From JAOAIV01 sp038849555 (GTDB lineage Archaea > Thermoproteota > Bathyarchaeia > Bathyarchaeales > Bathycorpusculaceae): a stretch of 64,000 bases of DNA. The stretch covers positions 88,682-152,681 of the forward strand of contig JAWCMT010000001.1 in the NCBI GenBank assembly GCA_038849555.1. The letters are read 5' to 3'. The translations under genes and the position numbers were made by a program. A model generated the notes under the pieces. The model saw only the letters and a list, made by a program, of their open reading frames with translations. It was not told the DNA's origin and did not search any database. This document shows, one piece after another, positions 26,511-35,131 of the stretch; the first letter of the stretch is position 1, and each line of letters starts with the position of its first letter.

Positions 26511-26650
26511 CAGAGTCAACCTTTATTGGAGAAACATTAGCTTTGTCCAAGTTATAAAATTCTCCGTTAAGGCAACAGCGCTGCTCTCTCCTTGACTCAA
26601 CCACGCCATTTTTAAGATAGCACCAAAACAATTAGGCAAAGGAATCCGTT

Positions 26651-27091
26651 ATGAACAAGAACACAGATGCTACCGCAACTTGCACGCCGAACAGAAACCG
26701 AGTAAAAAGAACAATATGGTTTGTTGCGGGCACTGTTTGTGTGGCTCTTGGCGCCGTTGGCACTGTGCTGCCGATTTTGCCGACAACTCCGTTTCTGCTG
26801 GCAGCAGCGGCATGTTACTGCAAAAGCTCAGAAAGGGCATACAGGTGGTTACTGAGCAATAAATGGTTTGGAGAATACATAAGAAACTACAAAGAAGGCA
26901 GAGGAATACCGAAGAAAACCAAGATTATAGCGCTAAGTGTGTTATGGGTGACAATAGGCTTTTCTACGGTTTTCGCGCTGCCTCGCCTTTTGCCTGAAAT
27001 GATAATCTTGCCAATGCAGTTAGCCATGGTCGCGGTGGCAGTTGCCGTCAGCGTGCACATCTTGAAGCTGCCGACTTTCAAGAGAGCGTAG
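26651..27091 (+). CDS. DUF454 (YbaN-like) membrane protein
   Basis: A 146-residue inner-membrane-type protein with three or four helices. The stretch LGAVGTVLPILPTTPFLLAA followed by Cys-containing ACYCKSSERAYRWLLSN, then YIRNYKEGRGIPKKTKI, is the DUF454 signature. The function of the family is unknown. It is divergent from the UbiA unit and in line with the nucleotidyltransferase gene downstream, 87 bases away. Confidence 0.85.
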   Translation: MNKNTDATATCTPNRNRVKRTIWFVAGTVCVALGAVGTVLPILPTTPFLLAAAACYCKSSERAYRWLLSNKWFGEYIRNYKEGRGIPKKTKIIALSVLWVTIGFSTVFALPRLLPEMIILPMQLAMVAVAVAVSVHILKLPTFKRA

Positions 27092-27178
27092 TTAATTCTG
27101 CTTGAGCGCAAAGGCGAATAAAAAAGGTTAATACGTTTCAAAACAGATAGTTAACAAAAATGATGTGGACGGAAACTT

Positions 27179-28474
27179 TTGGGTAATAACTACGCCCCTC
27201 TAGTTGGTGACGACTACGCGCCAGAAAGGCTGCGTGTTATAATCCCCGTAGGTGGAAAGGCCACACGCCTTCTGCCGCTTACAGCAGAAACAAGCAAGGC
27301 ATGCCTTCGCTTGCTGAACAGACCTCTCGTGGAATTCTCGCTGTTGACACTTGCTCGCCAAGGAATACGCCACTTCATTTTCGGAGTAAAAGGCTATACA
27401 AACTACCGCGACTTATACGATTATTTCGAGTCTGGATATGGCTTCTCCGTGCGATACGACATCAAACCGCGAATCCACATAAAATACCAGCCTAACGTGG
27501 AAGACCTTGGAAGCGCAGACTCAGCGAGAATAAACATGGAGTATTACGCGATTAACAATCTTGTTTTTGCAGTGCAAGGCGACAACATCTTTGAAGTCAA
27601 TGTGAAAGACCTGATGCAGTTTCACCGGGATAAAGGGGCATTGATGACCATAGTGCTCAGGGAAGTGAAGAACGTTGAAGGCTTAGGCATAGCAGACATC
27701 GACAAGAACAACCGCATCCGCCGCTTTGTAGAGAAACCTTTGCCCAAGGAAGCACCCAGCAACCTTGCGAATACAGGCCTGTACGTTCTTTCACCAGAGG
27801 TAAAAAAGGTCTTCAAGGAAAAAGGCGTTAAGCAATTAATGGAGGAGAAACATCGTTTAGATTTTGGCTATGATTTCATTCCATACTTAACTCAGACGGG
27901 ACGCCCAGTTTATGGTTACACGTTAAAGGGAAACTGGTTTGACGTGGGCACACCACACAACTATTTAGAAGCCATGAAGAAACTGCTCCACGGCGGCTTT
28001 AGCATGCTCACGGATTTCGGCGGAAGAATAAGCGAAAAGCAGCAAATTTGGATTCAAGGCGAAAGCAACGATGCAGAACAGCGAAGACAGGAAATTATTC
28101 ATAAAATTAAAAGAAAACTGATAGAGATTGAAGGCGCAGTGCTTATTGGCCGACACTGCCAAATCGAAGATGGCGTAAGAATTGTGAATTCCTGCATTGA
28201 CAATTACACGAGAATTGGTAAGGGCGCCACAATAGAAAACTCGGCTGTTCTGGACAGAGTCATAATCGGCGAAAAAGCTGAGATTCGAGACAGCATAGTC
28301 GGCAGACATGCAACAATTAACTCCAGCAGCAGAAAACCAACAAAAATAACTGCAGTCTCCGTTATTGCTGATGACGTGGTAATTGAGGAAGGCTGCAGCT
28401 TAACAGCAACAAAAATTTATCCGCATCAACGAGTAAGAGGCGAATTTGAAAACCAAATTCTAATGACAACTTAA
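27179..28474 (+). CDS. Sugar-phosphate nucleotidyltransferase with left-handed beta-helix
   Basis: A 431-residue protein. Residues about 18-265 are a nucleotidyltransferase domain: VGGKATRLLPLTAETSKACL (glycine-rich loop and Lys), VQGDNIFEV (metal Asp), RFVEKP. After a variable stretch (about 285-330), hexapeptide-like turns (VLIGRHCQIEDGVRI, TRIGKGATIENSAVL) form a left-handed beta-helix. Such enzymes make NDP-sugars from sugar-1-phosphates, here probably GDP-mannose or dTDP/UDP-glucose for glycosylation. The only standard start in reach is TTG 27179. It converges with endA, overlapping by 4 bases. Confidence 0.87.
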   Translation: MGNNYAPLVGDDYAPERLRVIIPVGGKATRLLPLTAETSKACLRLLNRPLVEFSLLTLARQGIRHFIFGVKGYTNYRDLYDYFESGYGFSVRYDIKPRIHIKYQPNVEDLGSADSARINMEYYAINNLVFAVQGDNIFEVNVKDLMQFHRDKGALMTIVLREVKNVEGLGIADIDKNNRIRRFVEKPLPKEAPSNLANTGLYVLSPEVKKVFKEKGVKQLMEEKHRLDFGYDFIPYLTQTGRPVYGYTLKGNWFDVGTPHNYLEAMKKLLHGGFSMLTDFGGRISEKQQIWIQGESNDAEQRRQEIIHKIKRKLIEIEGAVLIGRHCQIEDGVRIVNSCIDNYTRIGKGATIENSAVLDRVIIGEKAEIRDSIVGRHATINSSSRKPTKITAVSVIADDVVIEEGCSLTATKIYPHQRVRGEFENQILMTT

Positions 28475-29025
28475 GCCTTAAACCACTTGAAAATCAAATA
28501 ACTTGTTTTTTCAGCTTCCAAATCGGGCACGGCGATTATGAAGCGCTTTCTCACGGTTGTTGCCAGCCGCCCAGCTTTCACAATCTCCGTCGCTGAGATA
28601 GTGGAGTCACCTTTCTTGACGGAAACCATGAAAGGCGCATGCTCAAGACCTGGACCGTACTTGTAAACGGCAAAATCGCAGCCAAATTTGATGCCGGGCG
28701 TTACAATCAACCCGCTGTTCCTTAAGTCACTATAAACCGCGTATTTCTCATCAAACTCCTCGTAAAGTTGCCGCGCCCTCTGCCTAAGCTCTTTAAGTCC
28801 AACCTTGCGCTTTTCTGAGCCTTCATAAACGGTTATTATACCCTTTTCAACTAAGTACACGCCTTCCATCAAATCCAAAAGTAACGGAACATTAAACTCG
28901 GGAATTTTCGGTTTGGATATTCCAAGCGGCTTTCCATAGAAATCATTTTTGTATAGCTGCGTGCCTTCAGCAGGGTTCCAGACCACTAAGAAGTTTTCGA
29001 TTAACTCAACTTTGATTTTAGCCAT
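28471..29025 (-). CDS. endA: tRNA-splicing endonuclease
   Basis: A 184-residue protein matching the archaeal homotetrameric EndA. An N-terminal alpha/beta domain is followed by the nuclease domain with GLIVTPGIKFGCDFAVYKYG and LEHAPFMVSV. The expected catalytic residues are Tyr121, His129 and Lys160; the His-Lys spacing of 31 agrees with characterised archaeal enzymes. EndA cuts bulge-helix-bulge motifs in pre-tRNA and pre-rRNA. A substrate is present in this window: the intron-bearing tRNA-Ser at 52374. The gene is followed in the same direction by the DUF47, glyS group upstream on the minus strand. Confidence 0.93.
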   Translation of the reverse strand: MAKIKVELIENFLVVWNPAEGTQLYKNDFYGKPLGISKPKIPEFNVPLLLDLMEGVYLVEKGIITVYEGSEKRKVGLKELRQRARQLYEEFDEKYAVYSDLRNSGLIVTPGIKFGCDFAVYKYGPGLEHAPFMVSVKKGDSTISATEIVKAGRLATTVRKRFIIAVPDLEAEKTSYLIFKWFKA

Positions 29026-29046
29026 GGCAGTTTTCGCGCTCGTTAT

Positions 29047-29706
29047 TTACATTATAAACGACAGCATGCGCGCGGCGTCAGCAGCATCTTCAGCCTTATC
29101 AGCTGTGTTCTCCAGAAGCTGAAGAACATCCCTCAGGAGCAGTAGCACCGGCAGATCCAGTTTGCTGCTAAGAACCTTTATTGAGAGAGCGCGGTAGAGG
29201 TCGTCCACAACTCTTTCGGCGACTTCAACATCTTTAGTTTTTTCCAGCGTTTTTGCTGAGCCATAGCTTAGCACCATCATTGTTTCCCTTAGCCTAAGCA
29301 CAGCGTCAAGCACAGCTTCAGACAGCTTAAGCAAATCAGTTTTTATGTCGTCCGGCACTTTCCAGTTGTGCTCCATTATTTCGATGAGGTAATAGGCTAT
29401 GCCCTCGGAGAAGTCCGCGATTTCGCTTGACAAGTTTGTAAACCTTAGGTAATCTTCTCTGTTTATGAGAATCGCACCTATCTCGGCAAGTTCCTGGGAA
29501 ACCATGCGTCTGGCTGCAATTACTTCTTCCTCGCCTTTCTTGATTTCGCTGAAAAGTTGTCTCGCTGCGTCTTTATCGTTTTTTGAGAAATGCTCAATCA
29601 TCTGCGGAATCTTCCGCGCAACATCAACAACTTTACGTAGGTTATCTTGGCAAGCGGTTAAGGCTCTACGCTTTACGCGCTGCTCTGTTTCCGCTGGAAG
29701 CACCAA
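29047..29706 (-). CDS. DUF47 (PhoU-like) protein
   Basis: A 219-residue all-helical protein of the DUF47/PhoU-divergent family. The N-terminal helix has acidic ...HFSKNDKDAARQLFSEIKKG, then REDYLRFTNLSSEIADFSEG, and the C-terminal LLRDVLQLLENTADKAEDAA. E/D-rich helices like these bind metal clusters in PhoU folds. DUF47 genes often sit beside PitA phosphate transporters, but none is here; the neighbours are endA and glyS. A role in phosphate or metal homeostasis is inferred from the family. Confidence 0.85.
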   Translation of the reverse strand: MVLPAETEQRVKRRALTACQDNLRKVVDVARKIPQMIEHFSKNDKDAARQLFSEIKKGEEEVIAARRMVSQELAEIGAILINREDYLRFTNLSSEIADFSEGIAYYLIEIMEHNWKVPDDIKTDLLKLSEAVLDAVLRLRETMMVLSYGSAKTLEKTKDVEVAERVVDDLYRALSIKVLSSKLDLPVLLLLRDVLQLLENTADKAEDAADAARMLSFIM

Positions 29707-29780
29707 ACTTGTTTCCCGCCTCCCCTGTATAACTCTCTTTTTGTCAACATGTAGTAGTGCAAGTATATTAAAAAAGCTAA

Positions 29781-31541
29781 CTACTTGCCTTGAATCAATG
29801 TGCCTAAATCCTTAAAGTTTGCTTTTCCCCGGAAATACCTGTGCAAAAGTTCAGGCAAATCTTTGATTGAAGTTCTAACTTGCTGCCAAGAATCACGGTC
29901 GCGAACTGTGACTGTGCCGTCGCTTAGAGAATTGTAGTCTACGGTTACGCCTAATGGTATGCCTGCTTCATCGGCGCGAGCGTATCTTCTTCCTATCGAG
30001 CCGGCGTCGTCGAATTCCACTGTAAAGCCTTCGCTTATCAGCAATTTCATCACTTCCTCAGCCTTTTCCGTAAGCCCGTCCTTGCTTACCAACGGATAAA
30101 CGCCAACCTGTGTCGGTACAATGCTTCTTGGGAAACCCAGGATCACACGGTCATCCTTTGTTCGATACGCGTATTCCAACGCTACATAGAAGAGTCTATC
30201 GCAGCCGAAGCTGGGTTCCACAACATGCGGAATAAAACGTTTACCTCTCACAACGGTCTTTTGTCGGCTTACATTCACATGTTCCGGCAGAAGCTTGTAA
30301 CCTTGAATCTGGTAATAGCCATCCTTTTCCAGAGCCGCGGCAACTTCTTCAGCGGGAGCGGCTGCAAGGAGCTCTGCAACTTTTGCTGCTTCCGCCTTGA
30401 AGATAGGGCCGAGCTTGGCCATTATGGGCTTCACAATAAGCTGCTCTTCTTCTTTGGGCGTGTCATATTCCTTGTAGACGCGAAGGTCTACGCCGCTGGC
30501 TTCCATGTGACACTTCAAGTCGTAGTCGGTGCGGTACGCATGCCCTGAAACTTCTATCCAGCCCCAGCGGTCAACCAGCACTTCCTGGTCGAAACTTTGG
30601 GTTGAGTAATGCGCCTTTTCCCATGGAAGCTTCTCGATAAAACGCTGCTTCTCCGCGGGTACACCTATTTCTATTAAAAGCTTTTTCGCCATTGCCATGA
30701 AGAATGCTTGCCACTCGGAGCTAATCAGCTTCTGCCGTAAGGCTTCCTTAACTGTTATGTTAAGGATTTCCTCTGAATCCCTCAGCCGCTTTTCTGCTGT
30801 GAGAATAGGCAAGATCTCGTTTTCCACTTCCTTTAGCAAGTAGCAGTTGGGGGTTTCTGGGTCAAAAAAGAATTCCAAGTCAGCTATTGTGAACTCCCTT
30901 AGACGGATAAGGCCTTGTCTTGGCGAAATTTCGTTTCGTAAAGCGTGGCCTATCTGCAGAACACCTAAGGGCAACCTTTCACGAGCTATGGTGTAGAGTC
31001 GGTTGAACTCGACGAATATGCCCTGTGCCGCTTCCGGTCTGCCATAACCCGTTGCGCCGGAATATGGACCTATGGTGGTTTCGAACATTGTCAGGAATTG
31101 TTGTGGCTCGTTGAAGGTGCCGCCGCAGTCGGGGCAGGTAATAGCGTTTTTCTCGATTGCAGCTCTTATTTCGGTTAAGCTCATTTTTTCAGCTTCTGCG
31201 GCGCTTATTTTCGCGTATTCCTCAAGAAGGTGGTCTGCGCGGAAACGCTTGTTGCACTTGGCGCATTCGACCATGGGCTCTTTGAAGTGGCCAACGTGCC
31301 CGGAGGCTTCGAACACTTTGCCTGGCGTGATTATGGATGATTCTATTTCGAGAATGCCGAGTTTATTGACGAAAAGTTCTCGGAGTTTACGCTCAATGTT
31401 CTGCTTTAGTTTTGTGCCTAGTGGGCCGTAAGTTACAAAGCCGCCTGCGCCGCCGTAGATCTCGTAGGCTTGCCAGAAAAAGCCTCTGCGGCGGGCTAGC
31501 TCATTGATTGAGGTAAACTTGTCAAGTTTTGTTTCAGTCAT
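29781..31541 (-). CDS. glyS: Glycyl-tRNA synthetase (homodimeric, archaeal/eukaryotic type)
   Basis: A 586-residue class II synthetase. The N-terminus has ARRRGFFWQAYEIYGGAGGF and YGPLG. A Zn-like insertion holds CAKCNKRF and CPDCGGTF (about 75-160). Then come motif 2 region LRNEISPRQGLIRLREFT, FVEPSFGCDR (motif 3) and a C-terminal anticodon-binding domain (about 480-570). It charges tRNA-Gly. I used ATG 31541 (MTETKLDKFTSINELARRR); an in-frame start at 31601 would add 20 residues without homologous character. Confidence 0.95.
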   Translation of the reverse strand: MTETKLDKFTSINELARRRGFFWQAYEIYGGAGGFVTYGPLGTKLKQNIERKLRELFVNKLGILEIESSIITPGKVFEASGHVGHFKEPMVECAKCNKRFRADHLLEEYAKISAAEAEKMSLTEIRAAIEKNAITCPDCGGTFNEPQQFLTMFETTIGPYSGATGYGRPEAAQGIFVEFNRLYTIARERLPLGVLQIGHALRNEISPRQGLIRLREFTIADLEFFFDPETPNCYLLKEVENEILPILTAEKRLRDSEEILNITVKEALRQKLISSEWQAFFMAMAKKLLIEIGVPAEKQRFIEKLPWEKAHYSTQSFDQEVLVDRWGWIEVSGHAYRTDYDLKCHMEASGVDLRVYKEYDTPKEEEQLIVKPIMAKLGPIFKAEAAKVAELLAAAPAEEVAAALEKDGYYQIQGYKLLPEHVNVSRQKTVVRGKRFIPHVVEPSFGCDRLFYVALEYAYRTKDDRVILGFPRSIVPTQVGVYPLVSKDGLTEKAEEVMKLLISEGFTVEFDDAGSIGRRYARADEAGIPLGVTVDYNSLSDGTVTVRDRDSWQQVRTSIKDLPELLHRYFRGKANFKDLGTLIQGK

Positions 31542-31684
31542 TTTCTGTCGAACCCTTTTTAGGGTAAGCAGCAACTTGGCATTAAAGCATTGCTCTGTCA
31601 AGTGCCTGTTTCCCGCGCTAACGTTAGGCTAATTGAGAATTAAGCGAAAAAATGGGTGGTGTTTGAAAGGCATATATGCGGTTT

Positions 31685-32648
31685 TCAGGGTACGAATTGC
31701 TTGTAGACAGGGTGTCCTTTAAAGCGCAAGATGGTCTCTGAGCGCTCTATTGTTCCGCTTGGTAAACGCATACATATGGAATGGACAACTGCGCCGTAGG
31801 GTGTTAAGCGCACGCCGTCTAAGAGTTCGCCTTTCGTGATGCCTGAAGCCGCGAAAACGAGTTCTTTGCCTTTTGCAAGTTCATCTTCCGTGTAAGTTTT
31901 GTCCACGTCGACTCCCGCCTGCTTTAGCCTTTCCATCCTGTTGGGGTCGTCGTTTTTGTCTCGCCATGCCTTCACGAGCATTGTGCCGCCGAGGCATTTT
32001 ACTGCTGTGGCCGCGATTGTTGCTTCTGGGCCTGCGCCTGCACCTAAAAGTAGGTCTACGCCTGACTCGGGCATGCATGAGACCACTGCTGCGGCTATGT
32101 CGCCGTCCGGGATTAGTATAATGCGAACGCCGAGGTTTCGGAGAATTTTCAGCATTTCCATGTGTCTTTCGCGTTCCAACATTATCACGGTTAAGTTTGA
32201 GAGCGGCATGTTTTTTTCTCGTGCTACGGTACGGACGATAGTTTCGATAGGCATATCCAAGGAGATTTTGCCGATGGAATGATAATCCGTGGCAACTTTG
32301 AAGTAGTAACCATCGTCAGGTAGCACTTGGAGGCATCCGGCTGGCGCGCATGCCAATGCAGATATGGCGTCTTTTCTACCTTTCGAAGCGGCAGTGGTGC
32401 CGTCTACGGGGTCTACGACGAACTCTACTTTTGGGCCGCGTCCTGTGCCTACTTTCTCTTTCTGTATGAATGCGGGCGCGTGGTCCNNNNNNNNNNAGCA
32501 CTGCTCTTGAGAATTCTATCGCTTTAGCGTCTATCAAGTCGCAGTTTCCTTGGCCGACGTGCAATGCAGCGCCTACTGCTGCAGCGACGGTTATGCGTGT
32601 TAGTGATGGCGCCAAGGCTCTAAGCGAAACCATAATGTTGCTCTCCAT
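31685..32648 (-). CDS. glpX: Class II fructose-1,6-bisphosphatase (GlpX), cut by an assembly gap
   Basis: Two pieces flank a 10-N gap (32487-32496) and read in different frames. The upstream piece (start 32648) is MESNIMVSLRALAPSLTRIT...NCDLIDAKAIEFSRAV, the GlpX N-terminus. After the gap, another frame gives KVEFVVDPVDGTTAASKGRK, with the metal-binding Asp residues and the DGTT motif, and runs on to the C-terminus ending GHPVYKQFVP. GLGAGAGPEATIAATA-like LLLGAGAGPEATIA is the phosphate-binding part. Together they cover nearly the full family length. The enzyme acts in gluconeogenesis. Many archaea rely on a different (type V) bisphosphatase, so GlpX here is mildly notable. Confidence 0.88.
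32487..32496. other. Assembly gap (10 N) in glpX
   Basis: Ten N inside glpX. The frame changes across them, so the true missing length is not 10 bases (or any length equal to 10 modulo 3). Confidence 0.98.
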
Positions 32649-32719
32649 GCTGTTGTCGCTTGTATATGGGGTTGATTCTAATAATTAAAGTGTATGTCTT
32701 TTTGAGTGGGGAAGTTGAT

Positions 32720-33343
32720 TTAACCGGCGCCAAGCCATGCGCCCAAGTGCTGCCCAAAATAGGCGAGCAAAGCGAAAGTTATGAGCCTAGGCACAAAGCT
32801 TAGTGCTAGAAATGTGGCGAGGCGGGCCTTGAGGAATCCGCAGACGAAGGCAAGCAACTCCACGGGCAGCACCGGGATAAGCCCGAATATAACGTAGATT
32901 ATCCAGCCCCATTTGTTCCAAGCGCGTTTCACTTCTTCGAAGTGCTCTGGATGCATTCTTTTTTCGATAAAGGGTCTTCCGAGCCTGTAGGCTAAGCCGT
33001 AGTTTATGCTCATGCCGATGGTAAAGCCTATGGCTGCGACGAGTATAAGCGGCAGGGGGCTGATGAAGGCTGATGCAGCAGCTACCAGCGCGGGGCTTCC
33101 TAGAGGCACAATTGTTCCGGCGACTATGGTTACGATGAAGACGCCGGCGAGCCCGTAGTCTGCGAAGAAAGCGCTTAGATCAGCGAAGAAGGGTGTTGCC
33201 GCGATGTTGAAGAGTTTCAGGAGCCAAATTATGATTACGGCGGCGGCTATTGTGATTATGGCGAGTTTTATGGATGAGCGCATCCATGATGCCCTAAGCA
33301 AATCTGCCAAGCTGTATTCTGTCTTTTGCTCCTGCGCTGGCAA
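32720..33343 (-). CDS. DedA/VTT-domain membrane protein
   Basis: A 207-residue protein with about five membrane helices. The VTT (SNARE-associated) core is seen as GTIVPLGSPALVAAASAF, then GFTIGMSINYGLAYRLGRPF, then a C-terminal FGLIPVLPVELLAFVCGFLK. VTT proteins are thought to act as lipid scramblases or flippases. The start at 33343 leaves a polar N-terminus of about 25 residues. The 346-bp region upstream contains two copies of a dispersed repeat (separate entries). Confidence 0.85.
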   Translation of the reverse strand: MPAQEQKTEYSLADLLRASWMRSSIKLAIITIAAAVIIIWLLKLFNIAATPFFADLSAFFADYGLAGVFIVTIVAGTIVPLGSPALVAAASAFISPLPLILVAAIGFTIGMSINYGLAYRLGRPFIEKRMHPEHFEEVKRAWNKWGWIIYVIFGLIPVLPVELLAFVCGFLKARLATFLALSFVPRLITFALLAYFGQHLGAWLGAG

Positions 33344-33437
33344 TGCCCTTCACTAGCAGAAAGGAAATTTAACTTTCTAAAAAGCCTTTGTGAAACTGAA
33401 CGTTTCTTTTCTAAGCGTTGCTGACGCAGAAAGCAGA

Positions 33438-33471
33438 CTCTACTGGTTTCTACATCGATTGGTTAATAGGC
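33438..33471. repeat. Dispersed intergenic repeat, copy A (partial)
   Basis: CTCTACTGGTTTCTAC then ATCGATTGGTTAATAGG: about 28 of 34 positions agree with copy C at 41337 and about as many with copy B, which begins 26 bases further on. It lies about 95 bases upstream of the DedA-like gene start. It lacks the final GCCGCCAAATATGAC of the other copies. Confidence 0.6.
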
Positions 33472-33492
33472 TTCAGCGTTGGCAGCGGACCC

Positions 33493-33542
33493 TACCCTCT
33501 ATAGGTTTCTGCATTGATTGGCTATTAGCCGCCAAATATGAC
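33493..33542. repeat. Dispersed intergenic repeat, copy B
   Basis: About 50 bp nearly identical to copy C 7.8 kb away; differences are a few single bases and a 2-base indel. The core GGCTA-T-TAGCC (33520-33530) is a short palindrome, followed by the shared GCCAAATATGAC. The middle base is A in copy C, so the two cores are reverse complements. The rest of the 33344-33689 intergenic stretch holds copy A and a short hairpin with a T-run at about 33591-33611. Confidence 0.65.
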
Positions 33543-33590
33543 TGCAGTAGCGGGAATGCACGTTGGCAGTTTTTCCAAGAGGTTTGTTCT

Positions 33591-33611
33591 GATGAGGTCA
33601 TCTTTTTTTTT
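33591..33611 (+). terminator. Short hairpin followed by T-run
   Basis: GATGA-GG-TCATC followed by nine T. On the plus strand this looks like a transcription end signal. Combined with repeats A and B just upstream it could close a short non-coding transcript from about 33430; no promoter is clear. Confidence 0.3.
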
Positions 33612-33689
33612 AGCAGCGGTGCTATTTTGCTGGAAAACACAAAAGTCAGCACAGTTTTAAAGGGGGCAATTGTTTCAGCGTGTTGGTGC

Positions 33690-34952
33690 TTATTGCCCAT
33701 AAGTTCCTGTTCTAATTCTCTCTACAAGCAAATCAACGTACTCGATAGGCCAGACGTCATCGCACACGTCATCAGCAAGCACTTTCCGCTCATGATAAAA
33801 CGGGATGAGGTCATTTTTTAACAGAAGAATTAACATGAATGCATGCCCATAAGTTCGCTTAAACAATGCATACTTTCGCGCTTGCTTCCGGCTCATTTCA
33901 TAATGGGGCTCCAGAATGATGCGCCTGCCCTGAACTTCAAGGTCAAGAATAAAGTCAGGCGTGTAAGTGTCGCCGGGCAATGGGAAAGTAATAGTTTCGT
34001 AGCCGTAGGAAATATTCATCTTCGAAAGGATATTCGCTGTCTTCTTCTCCCAGCCGCTCTTGTAGCGGCTCATCTTATGGTAGTACGCGTGCGGTTGCCC
34101 AGTTACCTTATGCATTTGATCGAAAAACTGCAATGCATCTTTCAAGGTGTTTCTATTTAAGCTCTTTTGCCTAAGCCACCTGCCCAGCAGGAAAAAGGGA
34201 TAATCAACTTTCGCCGGATCCTTTGGAAAAAGCTGCTTGGCGAAATTGGTTAGTTTTTCACGAGCCTTTTCAGCCGAGCTTTTATCTCTCCATAGATAAG
34301 GCGCAGAGAACTTTATCAAACCCAAACTAACTGCAACATCTGCGTTTTCTCGGGTCAAAGGAACGCAGAGATCTTCAGGTGAAAAATGATCGAAAAGCCT
34401 CAAGTCTGGTTTAGAGCGAACCATCCACCGCAGATAACTCCACATTTCATCTTTATGAGGCACGTTTGGCAATTCAATGTTTTCTTTTAGGTCTTCCACC
34501 AGGTCGGCTGGCTTGCTGAACTTTTGTGCATATTCAACAAGGTTTCTTTCAGCGGTGGTCTTGACGAAATTATTGACGCGAACCAGAACTTCAGGGATAA
34601 CTTCCCTATAAGGTCCCAGAGTGTGTTGAAAACCGCACTTTATGATTTCTTCTTCGAACAAGTGGGGTTTACGGATTTCAAAAAGGCGACTGCCCATTTT
34701 TTCATGAAGATAAACTAGAAGTCTCCGCGCATTTTCAGAGAAGCCAACAACTTCCTCTTCAAGTATCGAGGCAGCTAACAAAAAGTAGTGCGCTGCTATC
34801 TTCTTTTCTTCGTTGTTCTCCGCGTAAGGGTTAACAAGAAGCCGCGGGCTCATCCGCCGATCCCATTGGACATCCACAACATTCGAGTTGGATTCCACAA
34901 ACTGCTCAAGCGCGGAGAGTAAGTCGCCTGTTTCCATACAAGACAAGCCCAT
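33690..34952 (-). CDS. DUF2400-like domain fused to a PD-(D/E)XK-like nuclease domain
   Basis: A 420-residue protein. Residues about 30-265 resemble the DUF2400/HhH-glycosylase-like fold: WDRRMSPRLLVNPYAENNEE, SYLRWMVRSKPDLRLFDHFS, then DLCVPLTRENADVAVSLGL and DPAKVDYPFFLLGRWL. After about 300, SGWEKKTANILSKMNISYGY, YTPDFILDLEVQGRRIILEP and a following Lys/Arg helix look like a restriction-type nuclease core (D in PDF, E in ILEPH). DNA repair is a reasonable guess; the exact activity is unknown. The next start after ATG 34952 is ATG 34937 (METGDLLSALEQF). Confidence 0.6.
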   Translation of the reverse strand: MGLSCMETGDLLSALEQFVESNSNVVDVQWDRRMSPRLLVNPYAENNEEKKIAAHYFLLAASILEEEVVGFSENARRLLVYLHEKMGSRLFEIRKPHLFEEEIIKCGFQHTLGPYREVIPEVLVRVNNFVKTTAERNLVEYAQKFSKPADLVEDLKENIELPNVPHKDEMWSYLRWMVRSKPDLRLFDHFSPEDLCVPLTRENADVAVSLGLIKFSAPYLWRDKSSAEKAREKLTNFAKQLFPKDPAKVDYPFFLLGRWLRQKSLNRNTLKDALQFFDQMHKVTGQPHAYYHKMSRYKSGWEKKTANILSKMNISYGYETITFPLPGDTYTPDFILDLEVQGRRIILEPHYEMSRKQARKYALFKRTYGHAFMLILLLKNDLIPFYHERKVLADDVCDDVWPIEYVDLLVERIRTGTYGQ

Positions 34953-35131
34953 TACATTATTGTTTAGAATGGTTTTATAACATTATTCATGTTAAAAGTG
35001 CGTAAGCAGCTGGATAAGGGTCTATCGATGCTTTTTACAATTTGAAGGCATGGCTTTGTCGCCAAACCGCGCAGGGCACAAGGCTCTAAGCTAATATATC
35101 TTGTTACTGTTAATCTCTTCAAAAATATAGT

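Noticed and set aside
31685..32356. A separate short gene starting at 32356
   Set aside because: It is the C-terminal two thirds of GlpX; sequence upstream in the same frame (VDPVDGTT) continues to the gap.
33438..33542. Start of a CRISPR array (two repeat units about 25 bp apart)
   Set aside because: Only two diverged units, unequal lengths, no regular spacers and no cas genes; a third copy lies alone 8 kb away.
33390..33821. 143-residue plus-strand reading frame
   Set aside because: It spans the repeats and runs into the antisense of the DUF2400-like/nuclease gene; composition is not protein-like.
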